Positions 15,735-24,353 of a stretch of 64,000 nucleotides of DNA are shown in pieces. The position numbers and the translations under genes were made by a program. This DNA comes from Myxococcales bacterium (GTDB lineage Bacteria > Myxococcota_A > SURF-8): positions 1 through 64,000 of the forward strand of contig QZKR01000128.1 in NCBI GenBank assembly GCA_003598065.1, in the 5' to 3' direction. Within the stretch, counting starts at the first letter, position 1. Every line of letters starts with the position of its first letter. The notes beneath the pieces are model-generated. The model was given only the letters and a program-made list of their open reading frames with translations, did not search any database and was not told where the DNA came from.

Positions 15735-15765
15735 AAAAAAAACGGGCGGGAAAAAATCCCGCCCG
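15735..15765 (-). terminator. Rho-independent terminator after the BNR-repeat protein
   Basis: Nine-bp inverted repeat 15743-15751 with 15757-15765, a five-base loop and a run of eight T on the minus strand. It lies 22 bases past the stop at 15788 and separates that gene from the lipoprotein genes. Confidence 0.88.
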
Positions 15766-15787
15766 ATGTAACTCGGAAAATGAGCAA

Positions 15788-17737
15788 TTATCGTTTTCGC
15801 CGCGCCGCCAACGCCGCCAACAGCAACCATGCGAGCGGGCCGCCGGCCGTCGCGCCGCAGCCGGAGCCGGAGCCGTCGGGCTGCTCGGGATTGGTTGTCC
15901 CGTCGCCGTCCGCCGGCAGATCGCCGTCCGGGGGCGCGTCGCCGTCCGCCGCCGAATCGCCGTCGGCGGGAACGTCACCATCGGTGGCCGCATGGCAGGC
16001 CGCGCCGTAGGCGCAGTATTTCGTCTCGCCGGCGTCCACCGAGCAGCAGTAGTCGGTCTGGAAGCCGCCGGCGCAATCGGCGTCGGTGAGGCAGGCCTTC
16101 GAGCAATAGGGATCGCTGACCGCCAGACAGCCGTCGCCGCCCCAGTTGGGATCGCACTCGACCGGCTGCGCCTGCGGATTGCAGTCCTCGCCGACAAGCG
16201 ACCCGGCGTAACCGTGCCACGTCTGGCCGTGGTATTCGACGCAGTCGATGGGGTCGATGAGACAGAGCCGCTTTTCGCCGCCGTCGTAGGCGACGGGCTT
16301 GCAGCAGGCGTCGATAGAGATAACGCGACAATCCTGCGGCTGCGTGCAGTAAGTAGTACAGACCGCCGTCGTCGCCTCGCCTTCCTTCCAGGCGCAGACG
16401 GCCGAGCCCTGCCCCGCGTCGCAGCGGGGATAATCGTACGTCTCGGAGACGCCCGGCACGGGGCACGGTTCGCCGGGGCCGCCGGTGTAAACGGGTCCGG
16501 TATCGACGTCTTCGTCGCCGTCCGCGCCGCCGTCGGCGTCCCCGTCCGCATCGCCGTCCACGGGCGGTTCATACTGCCCGTCCGAATACTGCAACACCAA
16601 CTCGAACTCGCCGAAGGCGAAACCTAAATGCTCGTTGAGAAACACCATGCGGTGCATCGTGCCGGGCATCACCTGACCGTCGGGGTTGGTGGCCTCGTGT
16701 TCATCGAAGCGCATCGCGCCGTTCTCGGTGTAGAAGAACTTGAGCGTGTTGGCCGGCAGACTGCCTTCCGAACCGTAGCTGGCGACGATCCAGCCCTTGT
16801 CGTCGTCGAAGAAATGCACGTCGCCGATGTAATAGAGCGGCAGATCGCCGTACTGGCTGGGGAACTTCGGCGGCAACGGCTGGATGAACCAGTCTTTCCC
16901 GCCGTTGGTGGTCTTCATCAGAAAACCATTGGTCTCGTCGCTTGCGCCCAGATAGCCGATCTGCGACGAAGTGAACTGGATCGTCGAGTACGTCAGATGC
17001 TCGCCGGAAACGAGCGCCTGCCAGGTCGCGCCGCCGTCGGTGGTGTGCAGGATCGTGCCTTTGTCGTGCAGGATGGAGGTTCCCTCCTCTCCCTCCTGCT
17101 CGGGTTCCTGGTACTCCTGGTAATAGTAGGTCGCCCAGCCTTCCGTGACGCTGATGAAGCAAATCGGGCCGGGGTTCATCTCTTCCGTCACCTCGGCGGG
17201 CAGCGCCGCCGACTTCCAGGTCTCGCCGCCGTCGTCGGTGCGGATGATCTTGCCTTTTTCGCAGGTCGCCCAGCAATGGCTCAGGTCGAGGCAGTCCATG
17301 CGGAAGCACATCGGCCCGCCCTCGACGAACAGCGATTCGACCTCCAGGCCGCCTTTTTTGATCCGCCACATCGGCCCGGCGAGCGGCTGGCCCATCATGT
17401 TCATCGAGGCGCCCACGGCGAAACCGTCGTCCTTGTTGAGCAGGACCATGTCCGTGAAGATGTTGAAAAAGGCGTTCTCGACGGGGATGGTCACGTCGCC
17501 CCAGGATTCGCCGCCGTTGGCCGAGCGCTTGAAGACGGGAGTCGAATTGCCCTGGGCGTCCTTCTCCTGACCGTAGGCCAGAAGCACCTTGTCGCTGCCG
17601 ACCGCCCCGGTGATGAAACGGTTGTCCTGGTTGGGATTCCAGAAACGATACTCCCACGTCCCCGTCGCCTCGGCGAACGCCAGCGACGAAAAGGCGAGGA
17701 TCGCCGCGCAAAGCGCGGCCGTCCGCATCCAACGCAT
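15788..17737 (-). CDS. Secreted BNR/Asp-box beta-propeller protein with MYXO-CTERM-like anchor
   Basis: 649 residues. The start at 17737 is favoured by GGAGG eight bases upstream; an earlier in-frame ATG at 17752 has none. A cleavable signal (LCAAILAFSSLAFA) is followed by a propeller with at least four BNR/Asp-box turns: RSANGGESW, RTDDGGETW, HTTDGGATW and KTTNGGKDW. This is the Ycf48/sialidase-like repeat. Around residue 405 a DGD linker leads into a cysteine-rich region with about 20 Cys, and a second DGD linker follows. The protein ends GCGATAGGPLAWLLLAALAARRKR-like: Gly-Cys, a helix, then basic residues. This is the pattern of MYXO-CTERM or related sorting tails that are cut and fixed to the cell surface. 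Ligand unknown. Confidence 0.85.
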   Translation of the reverse strand: MRWMRTAALCAAILAFSSLAFAEATGTWEYRFWNPNQDNRFITGAVGSDKVLLAYGQEKDAQGNSTPVFKRSANGGESWGDVTIPVENAFFNIFTDMVLLNKDDGFAVGASMNMMGQPLAGPMWRIKKGGLEVESLFVEGGPMCFRMDCLDLSHCWATCEKGKIIRTDDGGETWKSAALPAEVTEEMNPGPICFISVTEGWATYYYQEYQEPEQEGEEGTSILHDKGTILHTTDGGATWQALVSGEHLTYSTIQFTSSQIGYLGASDETNGFLMKTTNGGKDWFIQPLPPKFPSQYGDLPLYYIGDVHFFDDDKGWIVASYGSEGSLPANTLKFFYTENGAMRFDEHEATNPDGQVMPGTMHRMVFLNEHLGFAFGEFELVLQYSDGQYEPPVDGDADGDADGGADGDEDVDTGPVYTGGPGEPCPVPGVSETYDYPRCDAGQGSAVCAWKEGEATTAVCTTYCTQPQDCRVISIDACCKPVAYDGGEKRLCLIDPIDCVEYHGQTWHGYAGSLVGEDCNPQAQPVECDPNWGGDGCLAVSDPYCSKACLTDADCAGGFQTDYCCSVDAGETKYCAYGAACHAATDGDVPADGDSAADGDAPPDGDLPADGDGTTNPEQPDGSGSGCGATAGGPLAWLLLAALAARRKR

Positions 17738-17789
17738 GACTGCAACCTCCATATAGATGAGCGGGCACGACACTCGGAAACTCCGGGGA

Positions 17790-17818
17790 AGTGTAGCGCC
17801 GGCGATTGGCGCTGTCAA
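17790..17818 (-). promoter_or_regulatory. Sigma-70 promoter for the BNR-repeat protein
   Basis: On the minus strand a perfect TTGACA (17813-17818) is 17 bases from TACACT (17790-17795), 4 of 6 -10 bases. The gene starts 52 bases downstream. It is arranged back to back with the promoter at 17836-17863; the two -35 boxes are 17 bases apart. Confidence 0.7.
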
Positions 17819-17835
17819 ACGCCCGCCCGCCTTGG

Positions 17836-17863
17836 TTGACAGGCCGCCGGCATGGGCTAGAAT
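17836..17863 (+). promoter_or_regulatory. Sigma-70 promoter for the RNA methyltransferase genes
   Basis: TTGACA (17836-17841), a 16-base spacer and TAGAAT (17858-17863) match 11 of 12 consensus bases. This is the best promoter in the window. The first start codon is 32 bases downstream. Confidence 0.75.
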
Positions 17864-17895
17864 GCTCGCGACTTCTCTTGATCGGCGAAGGACGC

Positions 17896-18753
17896 ATGAA
17901 CACGGAGACGCGCGGCTACAGCCTCATCGACTCGGGAAACGGCAAGCGCCTGGAGCGCTTCGGGGCGTTCGTTCTGGCGCGTCCCGCGCCGCAGGCGCTC
18001 TGGCGGCCGCGCCAGCCGGCCGCGCTCTGGGACGCGGCCGACGCCGCCTTCGAGCGGCGCGGCCAGGACGGCGAATGGCGCGGTCTCGACCGGCTGCCGC
18101 CCTCCTGGCCGGTGGAGATCGACGGACTTACGGCCCTCGTCAAGCCGACGGGCTTCGGCCACGTCGGCCTCTTTCCCGAGCAGGCGGCGAACTGGGCCTT
18201 CGTCGCCCTACGGGCGGCGCGCGGGCCTAGGCCTTACGGGGTGATGAACCTTTTCGGCTACACGGGGCTGGCGACGCTCTACGCGGCGCGCGCCGGCGCG
18301 GAAGTCTGCCACCTCGACGCCTCGAAGGCCGTCGTCGCCTGGGCGCGCGAAAACGCCGCCGCCTCCGGCCTCGCCGATTTCCCGGTTCGCTGGATAGTGG
18401 AGGACGCCGTGAAGTTCCTGCGCCGCGAGGCCAAACGCGGCCGCCGCTATCACGGTCTCGTGCTCGATCCGCCCGCCTTCGGGCGCGGCAGCAAGGGCGA
18501 GGTCTGGAAGATCGAGGACGACCTGGAGGCGCTTCTGGCCGCCTGCCGCGAAGCGCTCGACGAAGCGGCGGAGTTCGTCATCCTCAGCACCTATTCGCCG
18601 AAGTTCACGCCGCTGGTGCTGGCCAACGTCCTGTCCGACGCTTTCGGCGATCGGGGCGGCGCGGTGGAGGCGGCGGAGATGACGATTCCCGAAGCCGACG
18701 GCGGACGGAGCCTGCCGGCCGGCGTCACGGCGCGCTGGGTCGCCAAACCGTAG
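17896..18753 (+). CDS. Class I SAM-dependent RNA methyltransferase (RlmI/RlmK-like)
   Basis: 285 residues starting at MNTETRGYSL. A longer in-frame start exists at 17806, but it would include the promoter. An N-terminal barrel-like part (WRPRQPAALWDAADAAFERR) precedes a Rossmann methyltransferase domain. SAM-binding motif I reads VMNLFGYTGLATLYAARAGA, motif II CHLDASKAVVAWARENA, and the catalytic loop VLDPPAFGRG matches the DPP-x-F of RlmI-type 23S rRNA cytosine-C5 methyltransferases and relatives. The usual catalytic Cys is not evident, and the protein is shorter than RlmI (about 396 residues), without a PUA domain. The target is therefore uncertain. The downstream gene, 8 bases away, is another rRNA-type methylase. 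Confidence 0.85.
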   Translation: MNTETRGYSLIDSGNGKRLERFGAFVLARPAPQALWRPRQPAALWDAADAAFERRGQDGEWRGLDRLPPSWPVEIDGLTALVKPTGFGHVGLFPEQAANWAFVALRAARGPRPYGVMNLFGYTGLATLYAARAGAEVCHLDASKAVVAWARENAAASGLADFPVRWIVEDAVKFLRREAKRGRRYHGLVLDPPAFGRGSKGEVWKIEDDLEALLAACREALDEAAEFVILSTYSPKFTPLVLANVLSDAFGDRGGAVEAAEMTIPEADGGRSLPAGVTARWVAKP

Positions 18754-18761
18754 GAGACGCG

Positions 18762-19619
18762 ATGCGGACGACCCGCCCCGACATGGAAATCGCCAGCCCC
18801 GCCAATGCGCGCATCAAAGCGTTGGTGAAGCTGCGCGACCGCGCCGCGCGCGACCGCGAGGGCCTCGTGCTCATCGAGGGCTACCGCGAACTGCTGCGGG
18901 CGCTGAAGGCCGGCGTCAAACCGGCGGAGGTTTATTTCTGCGAGGCTTTCTTTCTCGGCGCGAACGAGCCGGCTCTTTTGGAGCAGGCCCGCGCCGCCGG
19001 GGCGCGGCTGATCGCGCTGACGAAGACGCCCTTCGCCAAGGCCAGCTATCGCGACCGCCCGGACGGGCTTTTGGCCGTCGCGCCGAAAATCGGCCGGCCG
19101 CTGGAGGCGATTCCGCTCTCGCCCTCGCCGCTTATCGTACTTGCCGTGAACATCGAGAAGCCCGGCAACCTGGGGATGATCCTGCGCTCCGCCGACGCGG
19201 TGGGCGCGGACGGGGTCGTCGTCGCCGACGGCAAGACCGACGTCAACAACCCCAACGTCGTGCGCGCCTCGACGGGAACGCTGTTCTCCATGCCGATCGC
19301 CGAGGCCGGGGCCGAGGAGACCCTCGCCTGGCTGAAGCGCCACGGCATCCGGCTTCTGGCCGCCACGCCCCACAGCGAGTTAGGCCACACCGAGGCCGAT
19401 CTGACCGGACCCGTGGCCATCGCGCTGGGGGCCGAACAGTACGGCCTCACCTCGCGCTGGCTGGAGGCGGCCGAGCTCAAGGTGCGCATCCCCATGGCCG
19501 GCGTCGCCGATTCGCTCAACGTCGGCGCGGCGGCGACAGTGCTGCTCTTCGAGGCGGCGCGGCAGCGCGGCTTCGCCAACGCCAAGCCCGATTTCGCCGA
19601 CGAATCGGCGCCGAAGTAA
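18762..19619 (+). CDS. TrmH/SpoU family RNA 2'-O-ribose methyltransferase
   Basis: 285 residues. SPOUT-fold methylase: an N-terminal L30e-like RNA-binding domain (ANARIKALVKLRDRAARDREGLVLIEGYREL) and a catalytic domain with the three SpoU motifs. Motif 1 is NIEKPGNLGMILRSADAVGADGV with the Asn-Leu/Ile-Gly-x-x-x-R signature, motif 2 is GPVAIALGAEQYGLT, and motif 3 is IPMAGVADSLNVGAAATVLLFE. It probably methylates a ribose 2'-OH of 23S rRNA or tRNA. GGAG sits six bases before the ATG. It probably shares the transcript of the methyltransferase at 17896. Confidence 0.93.
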   Translation: MRTTRPDMEIASPANARIKALVKLRDRAARDREGLVLIEGYRELLRALKAGVKPAEVYFCEAFFLGANEPALLEQARAAGARLIALTKTPFAKASYRDRPDGLLAVAPKIGRPLEAIPLSPSPLIVLAVNIEKPGNLGMILRSADAVGADGVVVADGKTDVNNPNVVRASTGTLFSMPIAEAGAEETLAWLKRHGIRLLAATPHSELGHTEADLTGPVAIALGAEQYGLTSRWLEAAELKVRIPMAGVADSLNVGAAATVLLFEAARQRGFANAKPDFADESAPK

Positions 19620-19747
19620 GCTTGTCTTGAAAGCAGGTTGTCGAGGAAAAACGGGCCGCCGCGCCCCGCTTCTTCTTGTGCCCCGGCCGGTTTGACCGTA
19701 GGATAATTCAATACCCTGGGCGGCGGCCTTGTTTTTTAAGAAACGGC

Positions 19748-22249
19748 ATGGACGAGAACGGTGTGAACAGCAAACCCGGATTCGGCCGGCGCCTGGCCGA
19801 CGCCTGGCGGACCCTGCTGGGCCGTCCGCCGCAAACGATCGAGTCGGAAGCGGTGATCCATTTCAAGTACGAGCGTTTCCGCGAAATCCTGGCGCTCAAT
19901 GAAACGCTGCTGAATCTTTTCTCCGACATCGAGGAAAATCTCCTGGGCCGCCGGCCGTTCGCCTTGAAGCCGCTGACCGCGCGCATCCAGCGGGCCTGCC
20001 TCGATGCGTTTCTGATGGCGAAGAATCTCAACCAGATCGCCGACGGACGCTACAAGTCGCTTTACGACGCCCTGGCGCGGATCAACAAGGCGATCGAGGC
20101 TGAAAGTCCGCTTCGGCTTGAGGTTTCGCCCGGCCCATGGGTGATCCCGTTGAGCGACCTGCGCCTGGCCGATGCGCCGAAGGCCGGGTTGAAAATGGCC
20201 ACGCTCGGTGAAATCCGCGCCGCGCTCGGTTTGGAAACCCCCGACGGCTTCGTCGTCACCACCGCCGCCTTCGCCGGATTCGTCGGCGAAAACGGTTTGC
20301 AGGACAAGATCCTGAGCCTGGACGAAGCCCTGGAGAAAAGCGGCGCGTCGGCCTTGGACGAGCTGTCGCGCGAAACGCGTCTGGCGGTCGTCGAAGGCCG
20401 CATCCCCGACGACATCGCTCAGGCGATCGAAGCCGCTTACGACGCTTTGGGCGGGGACTCGGAACTTCTCGTCGCCATGCGCTCCAGCGCCGTCGGCGAG
20501 GACGGCGACAGCTCGCACGCCGGGCAGTACCTCACCGAACTCAACGTCAACCGCCAGTTTCTGCTCGATTCCTACCTGCAGATTCTGGCGAGCGCCTACA
20601 AGCCCGCCGCCGTGACCTACCGTTACGAACGCGGCCTCACCAGCGACGAAGCGAGGATGGCCGTCGGCTGCCTGAAGATGATCAAGCCGCGCTGCAGCGG
20701 TTTGCTGTTCTCGCGCGATTTTTCGGACATCGCGGCCGACCGGGTGATGATCGGCGTGACCGAGGGGCTTTCCGAGGCCGTCGTCAGCGGCCGGCGCAAC
20801 GCGGAGGAGCTGGCCTTCGCGCCGGCCGTGGCGCGGTACGCCGGCTCGGCGATTCTGCAGCCGCGCGAACTCGAACGCCTGGCCGGGACGGCGCGCCGCC
20901 TCGAAGCGCACTTCGGCCGGCCGCAAGACATCGAATGGGCGATCGAACCTAGCGGTCGGCTGGTGATCCTGCAAAGCCGTCCGATGTCGGCCGCGCCCGT
21001 CCCTCCGCCGCGCGAAACGCCGCCGGCCGTCGAGACGACGCCGATTCTCGCCGGCGGACGCACCGCCTGCCCCGGCGTGGCGGCCGGTCCCGTGTTTCTC
21101 CTGCGCGAGGACAAGGACCTCGACGCCTTTCCGGACGGCGGCGTGCTCGTTTTTCGCCACTCCTCCACCACGTTCTCGCGCGTCATGGCCCGCGCCGCGG
21201 CGATCGTCACCGATGTCGGCTCGCCCACCGGACACATGGCCATCCTCACGCGCGAATTCGGCGTGCCCACCCTCGTCGGCCTGGAAATGGCGACGTCGGC
21301 CCTGACGAACGGCGCGACAATCACCGTCGATGCCACCGAACGGCGGATTTACCCCGGACGCGTAGAGGCGCTGCTTGACGCCAAACCGGCGCGCCCCCCC
21401 CTGGCCGACTCGCCGGCCGTGCGCCGCCTGGAACGCTTGAAGCCGCTGGTGGCGCATCTGAGCCTCACGAATCCGGCGTCGAAGGAATTTCGCCCCGCCG
21501 CCTGCCAGTCGCTGCACGACGTCACCCGTTTCGTGCACGAGAAGCTTTATCAGGCGATGTTCCGCTTCGGCGACATGGCGCAGAGCGGCAGGCGCGAGTC
21601 GCCGCGCCTCGACGTGCGTCTGCCCCTGGAAATCCTCGTCTTCGACCTCGGCAACGGCCTCGCGCCGGAGGCGGCGCTGGCCCGGCGGGTCAAGGCGGAG
21701 CAGATCGCCTCCATTCCGCTTGTCGCCTTTCTGCAGGGCCTCGGCGATCCGCGCATCCGCTGGGACAAGCCCCGCCCCGTCTCGGCGCGCGGCTTTCTGT
21801 CGGTGATGGGGGCGAACCTCGCCGGTCCGCCGCCGGAAGCCCAGGGAATCGGCGCAGCCTCCTTCGTGGTCGTTTCCGACCGCTACATGAATTTCTCCAC
21901 CAAGGCCGGCTACCACTTTTCGACGATCGACACCTACTGCGGCCGGATGGAAAGCAAGAACTACATTCACTTCCGGTTTTCGGGCGGCGGCGCCGCGCCG
22001 GAACGCCGCGACCGCCGGCTCGTCTTTCTCCAGCGCGTGCTGCAGGCGCTGGGATTCGGCGTGGAACTCAAAACGGACCTGCTGACGGCGCGCTTCGACA
22101 AGTACGATCAGGACACGATTCGGGAGCGGCTTCTGCGACTGGGCCGGCTGACGATGTGCGCGCGCCAGCTCGACATGCTGATGGACGACGACACGAGCCC
22201 CCATTTCTTCGCCGAAGCATTCCTGAAAGACGCCATGGACAAGTTCTGA
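19748..22249 (+). CDS. PEP-synthase-like protein: ATP-grasp plus phosphohistidine domain with novel C-terminus
   Basis: 833 residues. Residues about 1-120 are helical with no known family. Residues about 150-430 match the PEP synthase/PPDK ATP-binding domain (DGFVVTTAAFAGFV, LLVAMRSSAVGEDGDSSHAGQYLT, the DIEWAIEPSGRLVILQSRPM end). A swivelling phosphohistidine domain follows, with TDVGSPTGHMAILTREFGVP carrying the phosphorylatable His. The pyruvate/PEP-binding TIM barrel of real PEP synthase is missing. Instead there are about 280 residues with no family I recognise, including SARGFLSVMGANLAGPP and FSTKAGYHFSTIDTYCGR. Proteins with this partial layout include rifampin phosphotransferases and glucan dikinases, so the real acceptor may not be pyruvate. 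The start is chosen at MDENG; the upstream extension lacks homology. Confidence 0.8.
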   Translation: MDENGVNSKPGFGRRLADAWRTLLGRPPQTIESEAVIHFKYERFREILALNETLLNLFSDIEENLLGRRPFALKPLTARIQRACLDAFLMAKNLNQIADGRYKSLYDALARINKAIEAESPLRLEVSPGPWVIPLSDLRLADAPKAGLKMATLGEIRAALGLETPDGFVVTTAAFAGFVGENGLQDKILSLDEALEKSGASALDELSRETRLAVVEGRIPDDIAQAIEAAYDALGGDSELLVAMRSSAVGEDGDSSHAGQYLTELNVNRQFLLDSYLQILASAYKPAAVTYRYERGLTSDEARMAVGCLKMIKPRCSGLLFSRDFSDIAADRVMIGVTEGLSEAVVSGRRNAEELAFAPAVARYAGSAILQPRELERLAGTARRLEAHFGRPQDIEWAIEPSGRLVILQSRPMSAAPVPPPRETPPAVETTPILAGGRTACPGVAAGPVFLLREDKDLDAFPDGGVLVFRHSSTTFSRVMARAAAIVTDVGSPTGHMAILTREFGVPTLVGLEMATSALTNGATITVDATERRIYPGRVEALLDAKPARPPLADSPAVRRLERLKPLVAHLSLTNPASKEFRPAACQSLHDVTRFVHEKLYQAMFRFGDMAQSGRRESPRLDVRLPLEILVFDLGNGLAPEAALARRVKAEQIASIPLVAFLQGLGDPRIRWDKPRPVSARGFLSVMGANLAGPPPEAQGIGAASFVVVSDRYMNFSTKAGYHFSTIDTYCGRMESKNYIHFRFSGGGAAPERRDRRLVFLQRVLQALGFGVELKTDLLTARFDKYDQDTIRERLLRLGRLTMCARQLDMLMDDDTSPHFFAEAFLKDAMDKF

Positions 22250-22290
22250 TCGGCTCCGCCCTTGCCGGCCGTTTCAACTTGCATTTCCGC

Positions 22291-22319
22291 TTGCCTAGCC
22301 GGGCCTTTGTCCCTAACAT
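22291..22319 (+). promoter_or_regulatory. Candidate promoter of the dockerin/cohesin operon
   Basis: TTGCCT (22291-22296), a 17-base spacer and TAACAT (22314-22319), each matching 4 of 6 consensus bases. It lies 42 bases before the M1 peptidase start. Confidence 0.45.
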
Positions 22320-22361
22320 GAGGCGGCTCGCCTGTCGTTTCCAACGGTCTGGAGGTCGCTG

Positions 22362-24344
22362 ATGAGACATCTGCTTTTGGCGGCGCTCGTCGCGTGCGGC
22401 GTCGCGTTCGCCGTTGCGCCGGCTTCAGCCGCGCCCGGCCGCGTCCTCGCCCCGGAATGGCAATCGCCCCCCGACCCGCATTTCGCGGACCGTCTCCGCG
22501 AGGCGCGGGACGTCTACCTGCAGGCCGAGGTTCGCCCGGCGCTGGCGAAGCAGCGGCTCATGGAGCGCCTGGGCCGCCTGGGCGGACGGGCCTCCGGCGA
22601 CGCTTATGAGATTTCCCGCGTCACGGGCGTTTTCTCTCTCGATCCCGGGACGCAGACGCTCCAGGCGGAGGTGGAGATCGCCTTCACCGTTTCCGAGGAG
22701 ATGCCGCAGGAAAGCTTCTGGATCGATCCCTTCGAGACGATCGAGACGGCGCTGGACGGCGAACCGATCGCTTACGCGCCGGAGTGGTATTACGGCCAGC
22801 ATCTGGCGACGATCGCCTTCGACCCGACGCTGGAGGCCGGCTCCACGCACACCTTGCGGTTCATCTACTCGGGCGCCGTGGACTGCGAGGGCTCGATCAT
22901 CTACGACATCCCCGCCTGCCTGTTCGACGCCGAGGCCACGGTGTTCATCTCCAACATGTGGCTGCCGATGGGCGCGACGATCTACTCCGACACCTACTTC
23001 CCGACGGATTTCACGATCACTTTCCCCGAGGGCCAGGTGGCGGCGGCCTCCGGCGTGCTGACGGAAGAGACGGAAAATCCCGATGCGGGCACGGTCACCC
23101 GCCGCTACATCCTGGACCAGCCGCACGAGGGCGGCACGATCGTCGCCGACACGTACGCCACTTACACGGCCGCAAGCCAGAACGGCGTCGAGATCGGCAT
23201 TCGCCTCACCGGCTTCGCCGACGTCGGCGATCAGTGGGCGGACTATTACGCGCGCATCCTCGACGATTACGCCATCGATTACGCGCCTTATCCCTCGCCG
23301 ATATTCAACGCCAGCGAAGTGCCCGATTCCATCGGCGCGGGCCTGGGCTACTATGCCGGCGTGCTGATTCCGCGCGGTTCATTCCAATACGGATTGGAGT
23401 CGGACGGCCATTACAACTCCATCCATGCGCACGAGGCGGCTCACAACTGGTTCCCGGGCCTTGTTCCCGTATCGGACACCTATGCCCCTTGGCTTTCCGA
23501 GGGATTCGCCGAGTATTCGGCGGTGCAGCATGGACTGCTTTATTTTCCCACGTACACGGCCGCCTATATGCGCGTATACTCGCAAATTCTGACGATGACG
23601 GCGCGCCTCGACGATACTTACGACCGCGCCCTCTCCGGCGACATGCACATCTACGACGACGAGTGGGCCTATACCCTGGTCACTTACAACAAAGGCGCGC
23701 TGGCGCTTTTGCAGCTCCACAACCTCTACACCGAGGACGCGTTCAGGTACGCCATGATCGAATACGTGGCCGACAACTATTACGAGGACGTCAACACCCG
23801 CACGCTTGAACATTCCCTGGCGGCCTCGCTGAACGTCCTGCGCGAAGACATGACGATCGAGGATTACTTCGACGAATGGGTTTACGGCCGGGGCTACCCG
23901 GAATACACCGTCGAGGTGAAGAAGGAATGGGACGAGGACCTTTGGAAAACGACCGTCGTCGTGACGCAGACGGGCGAAAAGGTCTTCTCCATCCCGCAGG
24001 AAGTGGCGCTCTATACCGCCGACGAGGCGACGACGCCGACCCAGACGATCTCCGGCGCGGACGACCAGACGCTGGTTTTCGAAACCGTCGCCGAACCCGG
24101 GCGGGTGGTCTTCGATCCGAGCTGGAAAACGATGAAGATCGTCCGTCCGGCTCTGGAAGGAGACGCCAACACCTCCGGCGAGGTGGACGGCGTCGATCTT
24201 CTCCTTTACGCCTACAGCGCGGGCGCCAGCGTCTTCAATTGGAACATGGCCTACTCGACGGCCGTGGACTTCAACCTCGACGGCGAGATCAACGACGACG
24301 ATCTCGACGTCATCACCGCCCACTTCGGCGAAGCGCAGGAATAG
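22362..24344 (+). CDS. Secreted M1-family (gluzincin) metallopeptidase with C-terminal dockerin-like domain
   Basis: 660 residues. Signal peptide with Ala-rich core ending APASAAP. An M1-type N-terminal beta domain precedes the zinc site HEAAHNW (His357, His361), with Glu380 in WLSEGFAEY as third ligand. The spacing of 18 residues is exactly that of M1 aminopeptidases. The usual exopeptidase GAMEN motif appears as DSIGAGLGYY, so specificity may differ. Residues about 600-655 hold two Ca-binding EF-like loops, GDANTSGEVDGVDLL and VDFNLDGEINDDDLDVI, the layout of a dockerin. The gene directly downstream, 9 bases away, encodes a cohesin-like lipoprotein, so this peptidase may be docked to the cell surface. 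GGAGG precedes the ATG. Confidence 0.88.
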   Translation: MRHLLLAALVACGVAFAVAPASAAPGRVLAPEWQSPPDPHFADRLREARDVYLQAEVRPALAKQRLMERLGRLGGRASGDAYEISRVTGVFSLDPGTQTLQAEVEIAFTVSEEMPQESFWIDPFETIETALDGEPIAYAPEWYYGQHLATIAFDPTLEAGSTHTLRFIYSGAVDCEGSIIYDIPACLFDAEATVFISNMWLPMGATIYSDTYFPTDFTITFPEGQVAAASGVLTEETENPDAGTVTRRYILDQPHEGGTIVADTYATYTAASQNGVEIGIRLTGFADVGDQWADYYARILDDYAIDYAPYPSPIFNASEVPDSIGAGLGYYAGVLIPRGSFQYGLESDGHYNSIHAHEAAHNWFPGLVPVSDTYAPWLSEGFAEYSAVQHGLLYFPTYTAAYMRVYSQILTMTARLDDTYDRALSGDMHIYDDEWAYTLVTYNKGALALLQLHNLYTEDAFRYAMIEYVADNYYEDVNTRTLEHSLAASLNVLREDMTIEDYFDEWVYGRGYPEYTVEVKKEWDEDLWKTTVVVTQTGEKVFSIPQEVALYTADEATTPTQTISGADDQTLVFETVAEPGRVVFDPSWKTMKIVRPALEGDANTSGEVDGVDLLLYAYSAGASVFNWNMAYSTAVDFNLDGEINDDDLDVITAHFGEAQE

Positions 24345-24353
24345 GAGGCGGCC

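Noticed and set aside
19736-22204. An 822-codon minus frame opposite the PEP-synthase-like gene
   Set aside because: It is a composition shadow; the plus frame has clear ATP-grasp and phosphohistidine motifs.
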